A DNA stretch of 64,000 nt from Vicinamibacterales bacterium. Its GTDB lineage: Bacteria; Acidobacteriota; Vicinamibacteria; Vicinamibacterales; 2-12-FULL-66-21. Positions within the stretch are counted from its first letter, which is position 1, and each line of letters begins with the position of its first letter. The notes under the pieces were generated by a model that ran no database searches, was not told the DNA's origin, and was given only the letters and a program-made list of their open reading frames with translations. The position numbers were made by a program, and so were the translations under genes. Positions 49,181 through 57,333 of the stretch are shown piece by piece. The stretch is from positions 1-64,000 of the forward strand of contig DASXLB010000071.1 in the NCBI GenBank assembly GCA_036496585.1, read 5' to 3'.

Positions 49181-50227
49181 GCGCGCGCGCGCGACGATCA
49201 GCTCCGCGTTGAGGAGCGCGGCGCCGGCGGCGCCGCGGATCACATTGTGGCCGAGGGCGACCAGCTTGTAGCCGAGGATCGGGCAGCGGCGGATGCGGCC
49301 CACCGTCACCGTCATGCCACGTCCGAGGTGCACGTCGAGGCGCGGTTGTGGGCGGTCCTGCGCCGGATGCACCACGATCGGCTGCCGCGGCGCCATCGGC
49401 AGGGCGCGTTGCTGCGGCTCGGCGGTGAACTCCGCGAGCGCGGCTGACAGATCTTCGAGGGACGGCTGCGCCGCCAGTTCCACCGACATGACCGCGGTAT
49501 GCCCATCCGGCACGGGCACGCGCGTGGTCGTTGCACTGACGATGAACGATGCCGGGCGCACCGCCCCCTTCTCGTATGTGCCGAGCAGCTTGCGCGTCTC
49601 GGTTTCAATCTTCTCTTCTTCGCCGGCGCCGATGTAGGGGATCACGTTGCCGACCGCATCGAGCGAGGCGACCCCTGGATAGCCGGCTCCCGAGAGCGCC
49701 TGTAGCGTGGTGACCATCACCCGTGTGACCTCGAAGGGCCGGAGCGCCGCGAGCACCAGCGCGATGTTGACGGCCGAGCAGTTCGGGTTGGTGACGATGC
49801 CGCCCATACCTTTCAGGCCGCGTGCCTGCCGCTGGTCGTCGAGCAACGTCAGATGATCGGGGTTCACTTCGGGAATGAGCAGCGGGACGAGCGGGTCCAT
49901 GCGATGGTTCTTGGCGTTGCTCACGACGAGGCGGCCGCTCTCGGCATAGGCGGTTTCGGCCTCGCCCGCCACCGACGAGTCGAGCGCCGAAAAAAGGATC
50001 GCCGGCGCCTGCTTGACGGCATCGATGGCCACCACTTCGAGGCGCGCCACGTCGGTGGGGAGGGCGGCGGGCTGCCGCCAGGCGAGATCGCCGTAACGCT
50101 TGCCGGCGGAACGCTCGCTCGCGGCCAGCCAGGTTACGCGGAACCAAGGATGATCGGCGAGCAGCGCGATGAACTGCTGCCCGACCGTGCCCGTGGCGCC
50201 AAGGATGCCGACGTCGATTCTGTCCAT
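49121..50227 (-). CDS. asd: Aspartate-semialdehyde dehydrogenase
   Basis: 368 residues. NADP motif GILGATGTVGQQF, active-site Cys in VTNPNCSAVNIAL, and C-terminal HNVIRGAAGAALLNAEL. Archaeal/fungal-type Asd. Reduces aspartyl phosphate to the semialdehyde for Met, Thr, Lys and diaminopimelate. Third gene after aspartate kinase and the PLP transsulfuration enzyme, all under one SAM riboswitch. Confidence 0.93.
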   Translation of the reverse strand: MDRIDVGILGATGTVGQQFIALLADHPWFRVTWLAASERSAGKRYGDLAWRQPAALPTDVARLEVVAIDAVKQAPAILFSALDSSVAGEAETAYAESGRLVVSNAKNHRMDPLVPLLIPEVNPDHLTLLDDQRQARGLKGMGGIVTNPNCSAVNIALVLAALRPFEVTRVMVTTLQALSGAGYPGVASLDAVGNVIPYIGAGEEEKIETETRKLLGTYEKGAVRPASFIVSATTTRVPVPDGHTAVMSVELAAQPSLEDLSAALAEFTAEPQQRALPMAPRQPIVVHPAQDRPQPRLDVHLGRGMTVTVGRIRRCPILGYKLVALGHNVIRGAAGAALLNAELIVARARSTAGHVEADRELHAFLANR

Positions 50228-50272
50228 GCCGCTCCCCTTGCCGTTGCCGTTCGAGCGGCTTCGGCGACCAGA

Positions 50273-51478
50273 CTATCCGCGTGCCTCGGCGAACTCGGAC
50301 GCCGGCACCGCCGCGTTGAGCGCGCGCGCCTGTTCGACGGCCGCCAGCCCTTCGAGGAGATCCGCGACGAGATCGCGGTGATGCTCACAGCCGGTCGACA
50401 GGCGGATCAACGTGTCGGATAGTCCAAGTTTCGCACGTTCTTCGGCCGGAATCGAGGCATGGGTCATCCGCGCGGGATGGCAGAGGAGAGACTTGACGCT
50501 GCCGAGGCTCTCGCCGAGCGTGAAGAAGCGCCGGTTCGACACGAACGACACCACTTCGTCGATCGTGCCATCCAGCTCGAACGAGACCATGCCGCCGAAG
50601 CCGGACATCTGCCGGCGCGCGATGTCGTGGCCGGGATGCGACGCGAGGCCGGGGAAATACACCGCCTTGACGAGCGGGTGGCCGTAGAGCGCGTTGGCGA
50701 TCGCCTCCGCGTTGTCGGCGTGGCGCTGGACGCGCAGCTCCAGCGTCTGCAGGCCGCGCAGCGTGAGCCAGCAATCGAACGCCGACGGCACGGCGCCGGT
50801 GGCGTTCTGCAGGAACTTGATTGGCTCGAACACCGACGTCTCGCGGGCGAGCACCGCCCCCTGGATCAGGTCGGAGTGGCCGGCCAGATACTTCGTCACG
50901 CTGTGCACGACGATGTCGGCGCCGAGCGCGAACGGCTGCTGGAAGAGCGGCGTCGCGAACGTGTTGTCGACGACCAGGAGCGCGCCGGCGGCGTGCGTCG
51001 CGGCGGCGATCGCGCCGATGTCGTAGACGAGCAGGCGCGGGTTGGTCGGCGATTCGATCCACACCAGTTTCGTCCGGGCCGTCAGCGCCCGCTCGAGCGC
51101 GCCTGGCGTGCCGAGATCGATCTGCCTGATCACGACGCCGAGCGGCTGGTAGACCTTGTTGAGGATGCGATAGGTGCCGCCGTAGACGTCGAGCGGAATG
51201 ACGACCTCGTCGCCCGGGCGCAGATACGCCTGCAGGATGGCGTTCTCGGCCGCCAGCCCCGAGCCGAACGTCGCGCAGTAGTCGACGCCCTCGAGCGCCG
51301 CGAGCACCGTTTCGAGGCGCTTGCGCGTCGGGTTGTTGGTGCGCGAGTAGTCGAAACCGCGGTTGACACCCGGCGCCTCCTGCTCGAAGGTCGAGGTCTG
51401 GTAGATCGGCGCGATGAGCGCGCCGGTTTCAGACTCCGGCGGCTGGCCGGCGTGAATCGTCTTGGTGGCGAACTCCAT
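50273..51478 (-). CDS. Cystathionine gamma-synthase/lyase-family PLP enzyme
   Basis: 401 residues. PLP Lys in SVTKYLAGHSD, IESPTNPRLLVYDI, FDYSRTNNPTRKRLE and LGESLGSVKSLLCHPARMTHAS are the transsulfuration signatures. The SAM riboswitch and neighbours favour a methionine role (metB-type synthase or O-acyl-homoserine sulfhydrylase) over a lyase. ATG 51478 has AGGAGCAG about 12 nt upstream; a 12-bp repeat array precedes it. Confidence 0.88.
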   Translation of the reverse strand: MEFATKTIHAGQPPESETGALIAPIYQTSTFEQEAPGVNRGFDYSRTNNPTRKRLETVLAALEGVDYCATFGSGLAAENAILQAYLRPGDEVVIPLDVYGGTYRILNKVYQPLGVVIRQIDLGTPGALERALTARTKLVWIESPTNPRLLVYDIGAIAAATHAAGALLVVDNTFATPLFQQPFALGADIVVHSVTKYLAGHSDLIQGAVLARETSVFEPIKFLQNATGAVPSAFDCWLTLRGLQTLELRVQRHADNAEAIANALYGHPLVKAVYFPGLASHPGHDIARRQMSGFGGMVSFELDGTIDEVVSFVSNRRFFTLGESLGSVKSLLCHPARMTHASIPAEERAKLGLSDTLIRLSTGCEHHRDLVADLLEGLAAVEQARALNAAVPASEFAEARG

Positions 51479-52349
51479 GACTGCTTCTGCTCCTTGAATG
51501 ATCCTGAGAACGATCCTGGGAATGATCCCGGGAATGAACCGTGGTAATGGATGCGGCAGCGTCCATGCTGCGGATGACGAGACGAAGCCCGGCGTCCGAT
51601 GCCGCGGCGAGCGCGGCCCGCTGCACGAGATCGCAGCCGGCGTCGGCCATCGCGAGCGCGTCGTCGAACGTCAGATCGTGAATCGGCGTCGCGTCCGACC
51701 GCTGGTGCGGGTCGGCGGTGAAGTAGCCACGCACGTCCTTGACGAGTTCACAGGCGCCGGCGCGGATGGACCCGGCGAGAAGCACCGCGGTCAGATCGGA
51801 TCCGCCTCGTCCGAGCGAGGTAACGGCGTCGCCGGCGCTGACGCCGAGGAAGCCGGGGACGATGACGATGCGCGCGTGGGCGAGCGCGGCGCGCAGACGA
51901 TTGGGGCGCACCGACGTGCCGCCGCCGGGATTGGCGACGAGCCCGGCCTGGTGCACGTTGAACGGCACCGCGCTGACGCCGATCTTCTGCAGGTGCAGCG
52001 CGAGGATCGCGACCGAGCGGAGCTCGCCGGTCGACCAGAGCAGGTCGAGCGCGAGCGGCGAGGGCTCGTTGGCGATGATCTGTGCCTCGGCCAGCAGATA
52101 GTCGGTGGTGCCGTACTGCGCCGAGACGATGACGACGAGACGCTCGTGGGGATTGACCGAGAGGCGCGTCTGCAGAAAGCGCGCAGCCGTCGCATAGGCG
52201 CGATCGTCCCGCAGGACCGAGCCGCCCAGCTTCAGCACACTGAGGCGGCCGGCTGGAGTGGCAGCGCCTGTGGCGGGATCAGCCGCCCCGTCGACCACAC
52301 TCGTAGTCACGACGAACGCTCCAAGGGCGCGCGCGCGATACACACGCAT
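51429..52349 (-). CDS. Aspartate kinase lacking ACT domains
   Basis: 306 residues. Amino acid kinase domain with SVLKLGGSVL, VIVSAQYG, GFLGVSAGDAVTSLGRGGSDLTAVLLA and LVKDVRGYFTADP. It stops before the ACT domains that carry feedback inhibition by Thr/Lys in most aspartate kinases. The last about 35 residues (SRDHSQDRSQDHSRSRSSH) are encoded by a 12-bp repeat and overlap the start of the next gene by 50 bp. Regulation has therefore probably moved to the riboswitch. Confidence 0.85.
   Translation of the reverse strand: MRVYRARALGAFVVTTSVVDGAADPATGAATPAGRLSVLKLGGSVLRDDRAYATAARFLQTRLSVNPHERLVVIVSAQYGTTDYLLAEAQIIANEPSPLALDLLWSTGELRSVAILALHLQKIGVSAVPFNVHQAGLVANPGGGTSVRPNRLRAALAHARIVIVPGFLGVSAGDAVTSLGRGGSDLTAVLLAGSIRAGACELVKDVRGYFTADPHQRSDATPIHDLTFDDALAMADAGCDLVQRAALAAASDAGLRLVIRSMDAAASITTVHSRDHSQDRSQDHSRSRSSHGVRHQDDSRRPAAGV
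51493..51552. repeat. 12-bp tandem repeat array at the aspartate kinase/transsulfuration gene junction
   Basis: Five imperfect 12-mers on the + strand: CTTGAATGATCC, TGAGAACGATCC, TGGGAATGATCC, CGGGAATGAACC, GTGGTAATGGAT. They encode the Ser/Asp/His-rich tail of the kinase and end 14 bp before the next ATG. Confidence 0.8.
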
Positions 52350-52387
52350 CGCGGTGACGACCCTTCAGTTATGCGATGAGAACTTCG

Positions 52388-52417
52388 GGCTTCCCGGTGG
52401 TTACTCTGGGGGAAGCC
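52388..52417 (-). terminator. Expression-platform hairpin after the SAM riboswitch
   Basis: GGCTTCCC and GGGAAGCC, perfect 8-bp arms with a 14-nt loop, directly downstream of P1 and about 38 nt before the kinase ATG. No U-tract follows, so it may terminate weakly or act another way. Confidence 0.5.
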
Positions 52418-52420
52418 AGG

Positions 52421-52522
52421 GTTTCATCTTTCCCGGTTATCGGGCAGGAATTAGCACCTTGGCAAAAGCGCCGGGTTGCTGTGGCGTCGTCGGGCCTGTT
52501 CCCTCAGCCACTCTGGATAAAT
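52421..52522 (-). promoter_or_regulatory. SAM-I (S-box) riboswitch
   Basis: On the minus strand the conserved core reads TTTATCCAGAGTGGCTGAGG, then GGCCCGACGACGCC, CAGCAACC, AAGGTGCTAATTCCTGCCC and GAAAGATGAA, in canonical order. P1 pairs TTTATC with GATGAA. It should switch off the operon when S-adenosylmethionine is high. Confidence 0.93.
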
Positions 52523-52548
52523 GCCCGCAGCGGATGCGGACGTCACAC

Positions 52549-52578
52549 AGCGTAAGCCAGCTCTGCTCGGCGTGTCAA
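52549..52578 (-). promoter_or_regulatory. Promoter TTGACA-N18-TACGCT of the methionine operon
   Basis: TTGACA (52573-52578) and TACGCT (52549-52554) on the minus strand, 18-nt spacer, starting transcription about 20 nt before the riboswitch. Confidence 0.6.
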
Positions 52579-52639
52579 GCGGTTCCCCCGGTATTGCGCT
52601 TGCAAATGCCTCCAGTGACTGATTTATGGAGGCATACCG

Positions 52640-53215
52640 ATGAAGCAGCGAGTTGTAGTGGCGGTGGCGGCGCTGGCGTTCGCCGCATGTCCTGTGTGTG
52701 CGCAGACGGCCGCTGGCACGCCGGCGACCCAAAGCAAGAGCGGCAGCGCGATGAAGTCGGCCGCCGACGCCGATCAGGCGTTCGCGCGCGACGCCGCGAT
52801 CGGCGGCATGGCAGAGGTCCAGCTCGGAAACCTCGCGAAGCAAAACGCGTCGAGCGCAGACGTGAAACAGTTCGGCGATCGCATGAGCACCGATCACGGC
52901 AAGGGCAACGACGAGCTCAAGCAGCTCGCGGCGACCAAGAACCTCACGCTGCCGGCCGATCTCGACGCGAAACACAAAGCCGTGGTGGACCGGCTGTCGA
53001 AGCTCAACGGCGCCGCGTTCGACAAGGCGTACATGACGGCAATGGTCAGCGACCACAAGGAAGACGTTGCGAAGTTCCGCAAGGAGTCCACGTCGGGCAA
53101 GGACGCAGATTTGAAGGCGTGGGCCGCCAAGACGCTGCCGACGCTCGAGGAACACTTGAAGATGGCGCAGGATACGGCGTCGAAGGTCGGCGGGACGATG
53201 AAGACCGGCAAGTAG
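52640..53215 (+). CDS. DUF4142 exported protein
   Basis: 191 residues. Signal peptide to VCAQTAA, then the ferritin-like helical DUF4142 domain (DQAFARDAAIGGMAEVQLGNLA, DVKQFGDRMSTDHGKGNDEL, KAYMTAMVSDHKEDVAKFRKES). GGAGG about 8 nt before the ATG. Function unknown; often stress-linked. Divergent from the methionine operon. Confidence 0.88.
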   Translation: MKQRVVVAVAALAFAACPVCAQTAAGTPATQSKSGSAMKSAADADQAFARDAAIGGMAEVQLGNLAKQNASSADVKQFGDRMSTDHGKGNDELKQLAATKNLTLPADLDAKHKAVVDRLSKLNGAAFDKAYMTAMVSDHKEDVAKFRKESTSGKDADLKAWAAKTLPTLEEHLKMAQDTASKVGGTMKTGK

Positions 53216-53272
53216 AAATAGACGAGGGAGCGGTGTGGCAGGGGAGCTGGGGTGAAGCGCCGCCCCTCGGAC

Positions 53273-53278
53273 AATAAT
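53273..53278 (+). promoter_or_regulatory. Putative -10 (AATAAT) of the LysE-family gene
   Basis: AATAAT, 5 nt before the GTG at 53284, no Shine-Dalgarno. Confidence 0.35.
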
Positions 53279-53283
53279 GCCTG

Positions 53284-53919
53284 GTGCCGGTGAACCTGTG
53301 GGCGTACGCGGCGGTCACGGTTCCGTTCGTCGCCATCCCCGGCGTTTCGACGACGCTCGTGTTGCGCAACAGCATTGTCGGCGGCGTACGCGCCGGCGTG
53401 GCGACCGCCGTCGGCGTCAACCTGTCGTCGATCGGTTACGGGCTGTTGACGGCGTTCGGCGTGTCGATGGCGCTCCAGCGCTGGCCCGGCGTGTGGACCA
53501 CGATGCGCGCTGCGGGCGTCGGCTATCTGGCGTGGCTTGGCCTTCGCTCGCTGTGGCGGGCCGCCCGCGGCGTCGACGCGGCGCTGCCAGCGGCCGGACT
53601 GGACGGAGCGGCCGGACCGGTCCGGCGCCCACTGGTCGACGACGCGCGCGAAGGGTTCGTGACCAACCTCCTCAATCCGTCGATCGCGACGTTCTACCTG
53701 CTGGTGGTTCCGCAGTTCATTCCGCGTGACGCGCCGTTTGCCGCGAGCGCGCTGCTGCTGACGGCAGTCCACGTGACGCTCGCGGTCAGCTGGCATCTGA
53801 CGTGGGCGGCCGCCGGCGGGTCGCTCGCGGTGGTGCTCAACCGCGCGCGCCCTCGCCGCATCCTCGAGGCGGCCGCCGGTCTGGCGCTGCTGGTGCTCGC
53901 GGTCAAGCTGGCCTTCTAA
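53284..53919 (+). CDS. LysE/RhtB family amino acid exporter
   Basis: 211 residues from GTG 53284. Five to six membrane helices; family motif FVAIPGVSTTLVLRNSIVGGVRAGVATAVGV and the conserved NLLNPSIATFYLLVVPQFI. Exports an amino acid or small molecule. An intervening polar loop of about 30 residues lies near the middle. Confidence 0.87.
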   Translation: MPVNLWAYAAVTVPFVAIPGVSTTLVLRNSIVGGVRAGVATAVGVNLSSIGYGLLTAFGVSMALQRWPGVWTTMRAAGVGYLAWLGLRSLWRAARGVDAALPAAGLDGAAGPVRRPLVDDAREGFVTNLLNPSIATFYLLVVPQFIPRDAPFAASALLLTAVHVTLAVSWHLTWAAAGGSLAVVLNRARPRRILEAAAGLALLVLAVKLAF

Positions 53920-53924
53920 TTTCA

Positions 53925-54030
53925 TCCGAGGGGCTTCGCCCCCGACCCCCGCACACGCTCCCTCGCGCGCCGCTTCGCCGGCGCGCTCCGATCGCGTGGC
54001 TCACTCGCGGCGCTCGCTCGCCGGCGATTG
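53925..54030. repeat. Dispersed GC-rich intergenic repeat, copy 2
   Basis: GGGGCTTCGCCCCCGACCCC can form a small hairpin, followed by CTCCCTCGCGCGCCGC. Resembles the stretch at 28190. It fills the gap between the convergent LysE-like and small membrane protein genes. Confidence 0.35.
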
Positions 54031-54053
54031 CAACCGGCGTCTAATGACACGTT

Positions 54054-54428
54054 TTAGCGCCCAAGGGCAGGCGTGCCTCGGCTCGAGAACGTCACGTAGC
54101 CGACGATGACCCCCAGGATGCCGCCCGGCAGCATGATCTGCCAGTAATACGGCGGCTGGCCGCCGAGCTTCTGGAGCAGGCACACTAGAAACGCGAGCGT
54201 CACGCCAACCGCCACGCCGAAGACGATCGCCAGGCCGAGCGACCGCGTCCGCTTCGCGAACCAGCCAATCAGCACGCCGGTGATCAGCCCCTTCACCATG
54301 GATCCGATGACGATGCCGACGATGCCGGTTTTGATGGCGGGATCGTTGGGCGCCGAGACCAGCGCCGACAGACCGTCGAAGATTCCGAGCACACCACCCA
54401 GCACGAGGCCGAGCACGGGTTTACTCAT
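54054..54428 (-). CDS. Small integral membrane protein of unknown function
   Basis: 124 residues with three to four Gly-rich hydrophobic segments (LGLVLGGVLGIFDGLSALVS, GIVGIVIGSMVKGLITGVLIGWFA, LAIVFGVAVGVTLAFLVCLL, MLPGGILGVIVGYVTF). No family recognised. Separate from the kinase operon, which begins upstream. Confidence 0.65.
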   Translation of the reverse strand: MSKPVLGLVLGGVLGIFDGLSALVSAPNDPAIKTGIVGIVIGSMVKGLITGVLIGWFAKRTRSLGLAIVFGVAVGVTLAFLVCLLQKLGGQPPYYWQIMLPGGILGVIVGYVTFSSRGTPALGR

Positions 54429-54472
54429 GCGTCACTCCTTGTTCGGTCTATTACGCATCGGCGGCCGTTCCT

Positions 54473-55333
54473 TTAGCGCCCGGCAAAGACGAGGAGCAGC
54501 ACTCGCATCGCGAGGTAGGTGAGGACCAGCGCGATCGGCGTGCGATATGTACGGGCGAGGCGCGTCGCGCGCTCGATCGGCCGCTCGCGGTGCGCCCGCA
54601 CCGCCTGGCCGTCGGCGAAGCGTCGCACGTCGGCACCCAGCTCAGCGACCGTGGGATAGCGCGCCGCCGGATCCGGGGCAGTGGCGCGCGCGCCGATCGA
54701 CGCGAGCGGCCGCGCCTCCCCCTGTGCGAGCTCAGCGAGAATCGCCCCCAGCGCGTAGACGTCGACGCGCGCGTCGAACGCCGCGGCCGGCTGCTCGGGC
54801 GGCCTGTAGCCGTCGGTGCCGCCAGGCTCGGCGCCGCCGGCGAGCCCCCAGTCGAGAATCCGCACCTGGCCGAAGTCGGCGACCATGATGTTGGCCGGCT
54901 TCAGGTCGCGATGAGCGATGCCGCGGGCATGCGCGTAGGCGACCGTGTCGCAGATCCGGTCGAACAGCCGCAACCGGTCGGTCAGCGGCAGCCGCCGCGC
55001 GTGTACGTCGAGGCGCGCGCCGCGCACGAGGCTCATGACGAGATAGACCCGGCCGTCGCGCAGGCGGCCGACGTCGTGCACGGACACGATGCCGGCGTGC
55101 TCGAGCGAGGCGAGCGTCCGCGCTTCGCGGCGCAGGCGCGCAGCGTCCGACGCGGTATTCCACGCCGTCACTTTTACGGCGACGTCGCGATCGAGCTCGC
55201 GATCGAAGGCGCGGAATACGACGCCCATGCCGCCGCGGCCGATCTCGTCGCCAAGCTCGTAGCGTCCGCCGTCGAACTCCGGACGATCCTCGAGGCGCCG
55301 GAGGCGATCGACGGCGCGATCCGACAGGGTCAT
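54473..55333 (-). CDS. Serine/threonine protein kinase with C-terminal membrane anchor
   Basis: 286 residues. Gly loop EIGRGGMGVVF, catalytic HRDLKPANIM, and ILDWGLAGG where the usual DFG is DWG. A hydrophobic segment near the C-terminus (IALVLTYLAMRVLLLVF) would anchor it with the kinase domain in the cytoplasm. ATG 55333 overlaps the sigma gene stop (ATGA). It has no sensor domain beyond the anchor. Linked sigma-kinase pairs are known in Acidobacteria and Planctomycetes. Confidence 0.9.
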   Translation of the reverse strand: MTLSDRAVDRLRRLEDRPEFDGGRYELGDEIGRGGMGVVFRAFDRELDRDVAVKVTAWNTASDAARLRREARTLASLEHAGIVSVHDVGRLRDGRVYLVMSLVRGARLDVHARRLPLTDRLRLFDRICDTVAYAHARGIAHRDLKPANIMVADFGQVRILDWGLAGGAEPGGTDGYRPPEQPAAAFDARVDVYALGAILAELAQGEARPLASIGARATAPDPAARYPTVAELGADVRRFADGQAVRAHRERPIERATRLARTYRTPIALVLTYLAMRVLLLVFAGR

Positions 55334-56052
55334 TCCGGCGTGACTCCGAAGAGATCTCGCGCTTCGGCGCGGAACTCGTCGTCGCTCGCGCAGATCTGCC
55401 GCAGCGTGTCGAGCACGATCTCCCGGAAGGCGCGGCGCGCCCACGCCAGCTCGTTGGTGACGTCGGTGACCCGCATGCCGAGCTCCGCGGCGAGCGCCGC
55501 ATACGTGGTGTGCGGCGAGGCGTCCGCCTCCTCGACGTCATAGCGCCTGAAGACCGCGAACGCGCGCGGATGTCCGGCGTCGGCCGCGCGGCCTTCCAGC
55601 GTCCGCAGCGCTTCGGCGAAGAGCCCGCGGATCCACTCGCGGTGAAACCACGCTTCCGGATCGTCGGGCGCGGCGGCGGCGCGCGTGGCGAGCTCCACGT
55701 CGGCGGCCGCGAGGTCGATCGGGACCAGTGGCACACCGCCGCCGCGCTTCTGACGCGATTCAGCCAGCCGCTCGTTGGCGAGAAAACCGTCGAGGCAAAT
55801 CCGGATGAAGGTCCTGAAGCGAGCCCTGGCCGCGTCGTAGCGCTCGAGGTATTCGCGCTCGAAGGCGCGCGTGAAGAACTCCTGCGTCAGATCGCGCGCG
55901 TCCTCGGCCTGACGGCTGCCGCGCAGGCGGATGTAGAGATAGACTGGACGCCAGTAGCTCCTGGCGAGCGCGTCGTAGGCTGCGGTGCGCACCGCCGGAT
56001 CGGCGCTGGCGAGCTCGCGCACCACGGAGTGGCGCGTGACGGGGAAAGACAT
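55330..56052 (-). CDS. ECF-like sigma factor paired with a Ser/Thr kinase
   Basis: 240 residues. Region 2: YWRPVYLYIRLRGSRQAEDARDLTQEFFTRAFE; region 4: TTYAALAAELGMRVTDVTNELAWARRAF. The start ATG 56052 follows a TAGAAT -10 by 10 nt. Its TGA overlaps the kinase start, so regulation by phosphorylation rather than an anti-sigma factor is a reasonable inference. Confidence 0.83.
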   Translation of the reverse strand: MSFPVTRHSVVRELASADPAVRTAAYDALARSYWRPVYLYIRLRGSRQAEDARDLTQEFFTRAFEREYLERYDAARARFRTFIRICLDGFLANERLAESRQKRGGGVPLVPIDLAAADVELATRAAAAPDDPEAWFHREWIRGLFAEALRTLEGRAADAGHPRAFAVFRRYDVEEADASPHTTYAALAAELGMRVTDVTNELAWARRAFREIVLDTLRQICASDDEFRAEARDLFGVTPE

Positions 56053-56099
56053 CGGCGCCGATATTCTAGGCCCGATTCATCCGAGGGGGACTCGAGACC

Positions 56100-56858
56100 A
56101 TGCGACGACTGACCCGCTTCGTCACCGCCGGCGCGTTGCTCCTGCTTGCGGCGACGGCCGCGACCGCGCAGGCGCCCGCTCCGGCTCCGCCGGAACCGCC
56201 TCCCCCTCTCTGGACGGGCAGCGCCGGCGCCGGCTTCTCGATGAACCGGGGCAACACCGACACGACCAATTTCAACCTGTCGTTCGAGGCGACCCGCGAT
56301 CCGAAAACGCACAGCGTCTGGAAGATGAAGGCGCTCTATCTGCGCGGGGACAACGGCGGCGAGGCGACCGTCGACCGCTTTCTCGGCGACATCCGCAACG
56401 AGCGCGATCTCTCGCAGCGGGTCTACGTCTTCGGGGAACTGCAGTTCCTCGAAGACAAGTTCAAGGAGATCGACTACCTCTGGGCGCCGGCCGGTGGCAT
56501 CGGCTACAAGCTCGTCGCCACGCCGGCGACGACGTGGAACGTGGACGGCGGCCTCGGCGCGAAGATCGAGAAGGACACGGGCCTGGAGCAGCGGACCGAC
56601 GCGGTCGTCACGATGTCGGACAAGTTCGAGCACAAAGTGACCAAGACCTCGTCGATCACGCAGGGCTTCAGTGCGCTGTGGAAGGCGAACGACTTCGGCG
56701 ACGTCATCTACGCGTTCACCGCAGGCGTGGCGGCATCCTTGACGACACGCACGCAGCTGAAGGTCGAGTTCCTCGACAGCTACGCGTCGCGCCCGCCCTC
56801 GGCGCTGGTGAAGCAGAACGACGTCGCACTCCTGACCGCGTTCGTCTATAAGTTCTAG
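56100..56858 (+). CDS. DUF481 outer-membrane beta-barrel protein
   Basis: 252 residues. Signal peptide to TATAQA, Pro-rich spacer, then the DUF481 barrel: GSAGAGFSMNRGNTDTTNFNLSFEA, KALYLRGDNGGEATVDRF, and a C-terminal aromatic F (AFVYKF). Putative salt- or stress-related outer-membrane protein. The next gene begins directly at the stop. Confidence 0.88.
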   Translation: MRRLTRFVTAGALLLLAATAATAQAPAPAPPEPPPPLWTGSAGAGFSMNRGNTDTTNFNLSFEATRDPKTHSVWKMKALYLRGDNGGEATVDRFLGDIRNERDLSQRVYVFGELQFLEDKFKEIDYLWAPAGGIGYKLVATPATTWNVDGGLGAKIEKDTGLEQRTDAVVTMSDKFEHKVTKTSSITQGFSALWKANDFGDVIYAFTAGVAASLTTRTQLKVEFLDSYASRPPSALVKQNDVALLTAFVYKF

Positions 56859-57320
56859 ATGGACGTCGCGATTGTCGAACAACCGGCCCTGCGGGTGGCC
56901 GCCCTCGCGCACCGCGGGGCGTATCACGCCATCGGCCGGACATTCCGGAATCTCGAGGCGGCGCTCGCGGCCTCGACCGTCGATGTCGCGGCGTCGACGC
57001 TGATCGCGCTCTACTACGACAATCCACGGACCACCGCTGAGGCTGATTTGCACTCGGCGGCCGGCATCATCCTCGCTGACGGCGCGCCGGTGCCGTCGGG
57101 GCTCGAGACGTGTCACACCACGGCCGGACGCTACGCGACGCTGACCTGCGTCGGCTCGTACTCCGAACTGCCGGCCGCCTGGCAGCACCTGGTCGGCACG
57201 TGGCTGCCGTCGAGCCGCTATCGCGCCGCCGAGGCGCCCAGTCTCGAGATCTATCGCAACTCGCCGATGGTCGCGCCGGCCGAACAGCTCATCACCGAGC
57301 TGTATCTCGCGATCGCCTGA
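56859..57320 (+). CDS. GyrI-like small-molecule-binding domain protein
   Basis: 153 residues, single GyrI/SbmC-like domain (PALRVAALAHRGAYHAIGRTF, LIALYYDNP, YATLTCVGSYSELPAAWQHLV). Could bind hydrophobic compounds or modulate gyrase; role not determined. Starts immediately after the DUF481 stop. Confidence 0.82.
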   Translation: MDVAIVEQPALRVAALAHRGAYHAIGRTFRNLEAALAASTVDVAASTLIALYYDNPRTTAEADLHSAAGIILADGAPVPSGLETCHTTAGRYATLTCVGSYSELPAAWQHLVGTWLPSSRYRAAEAPSLEIYRNSPMVAPAEQLITELYLAIA

Positions 57321-57333
57321 GGCGAGCGGCTCG

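Noticed and set aside
54036..54044. CGTCTAA at about 54040 as another ECF promoter
   Set aside because: No spaced AAC element and no gene downstream on that strand; it is next to a convergent gene end.
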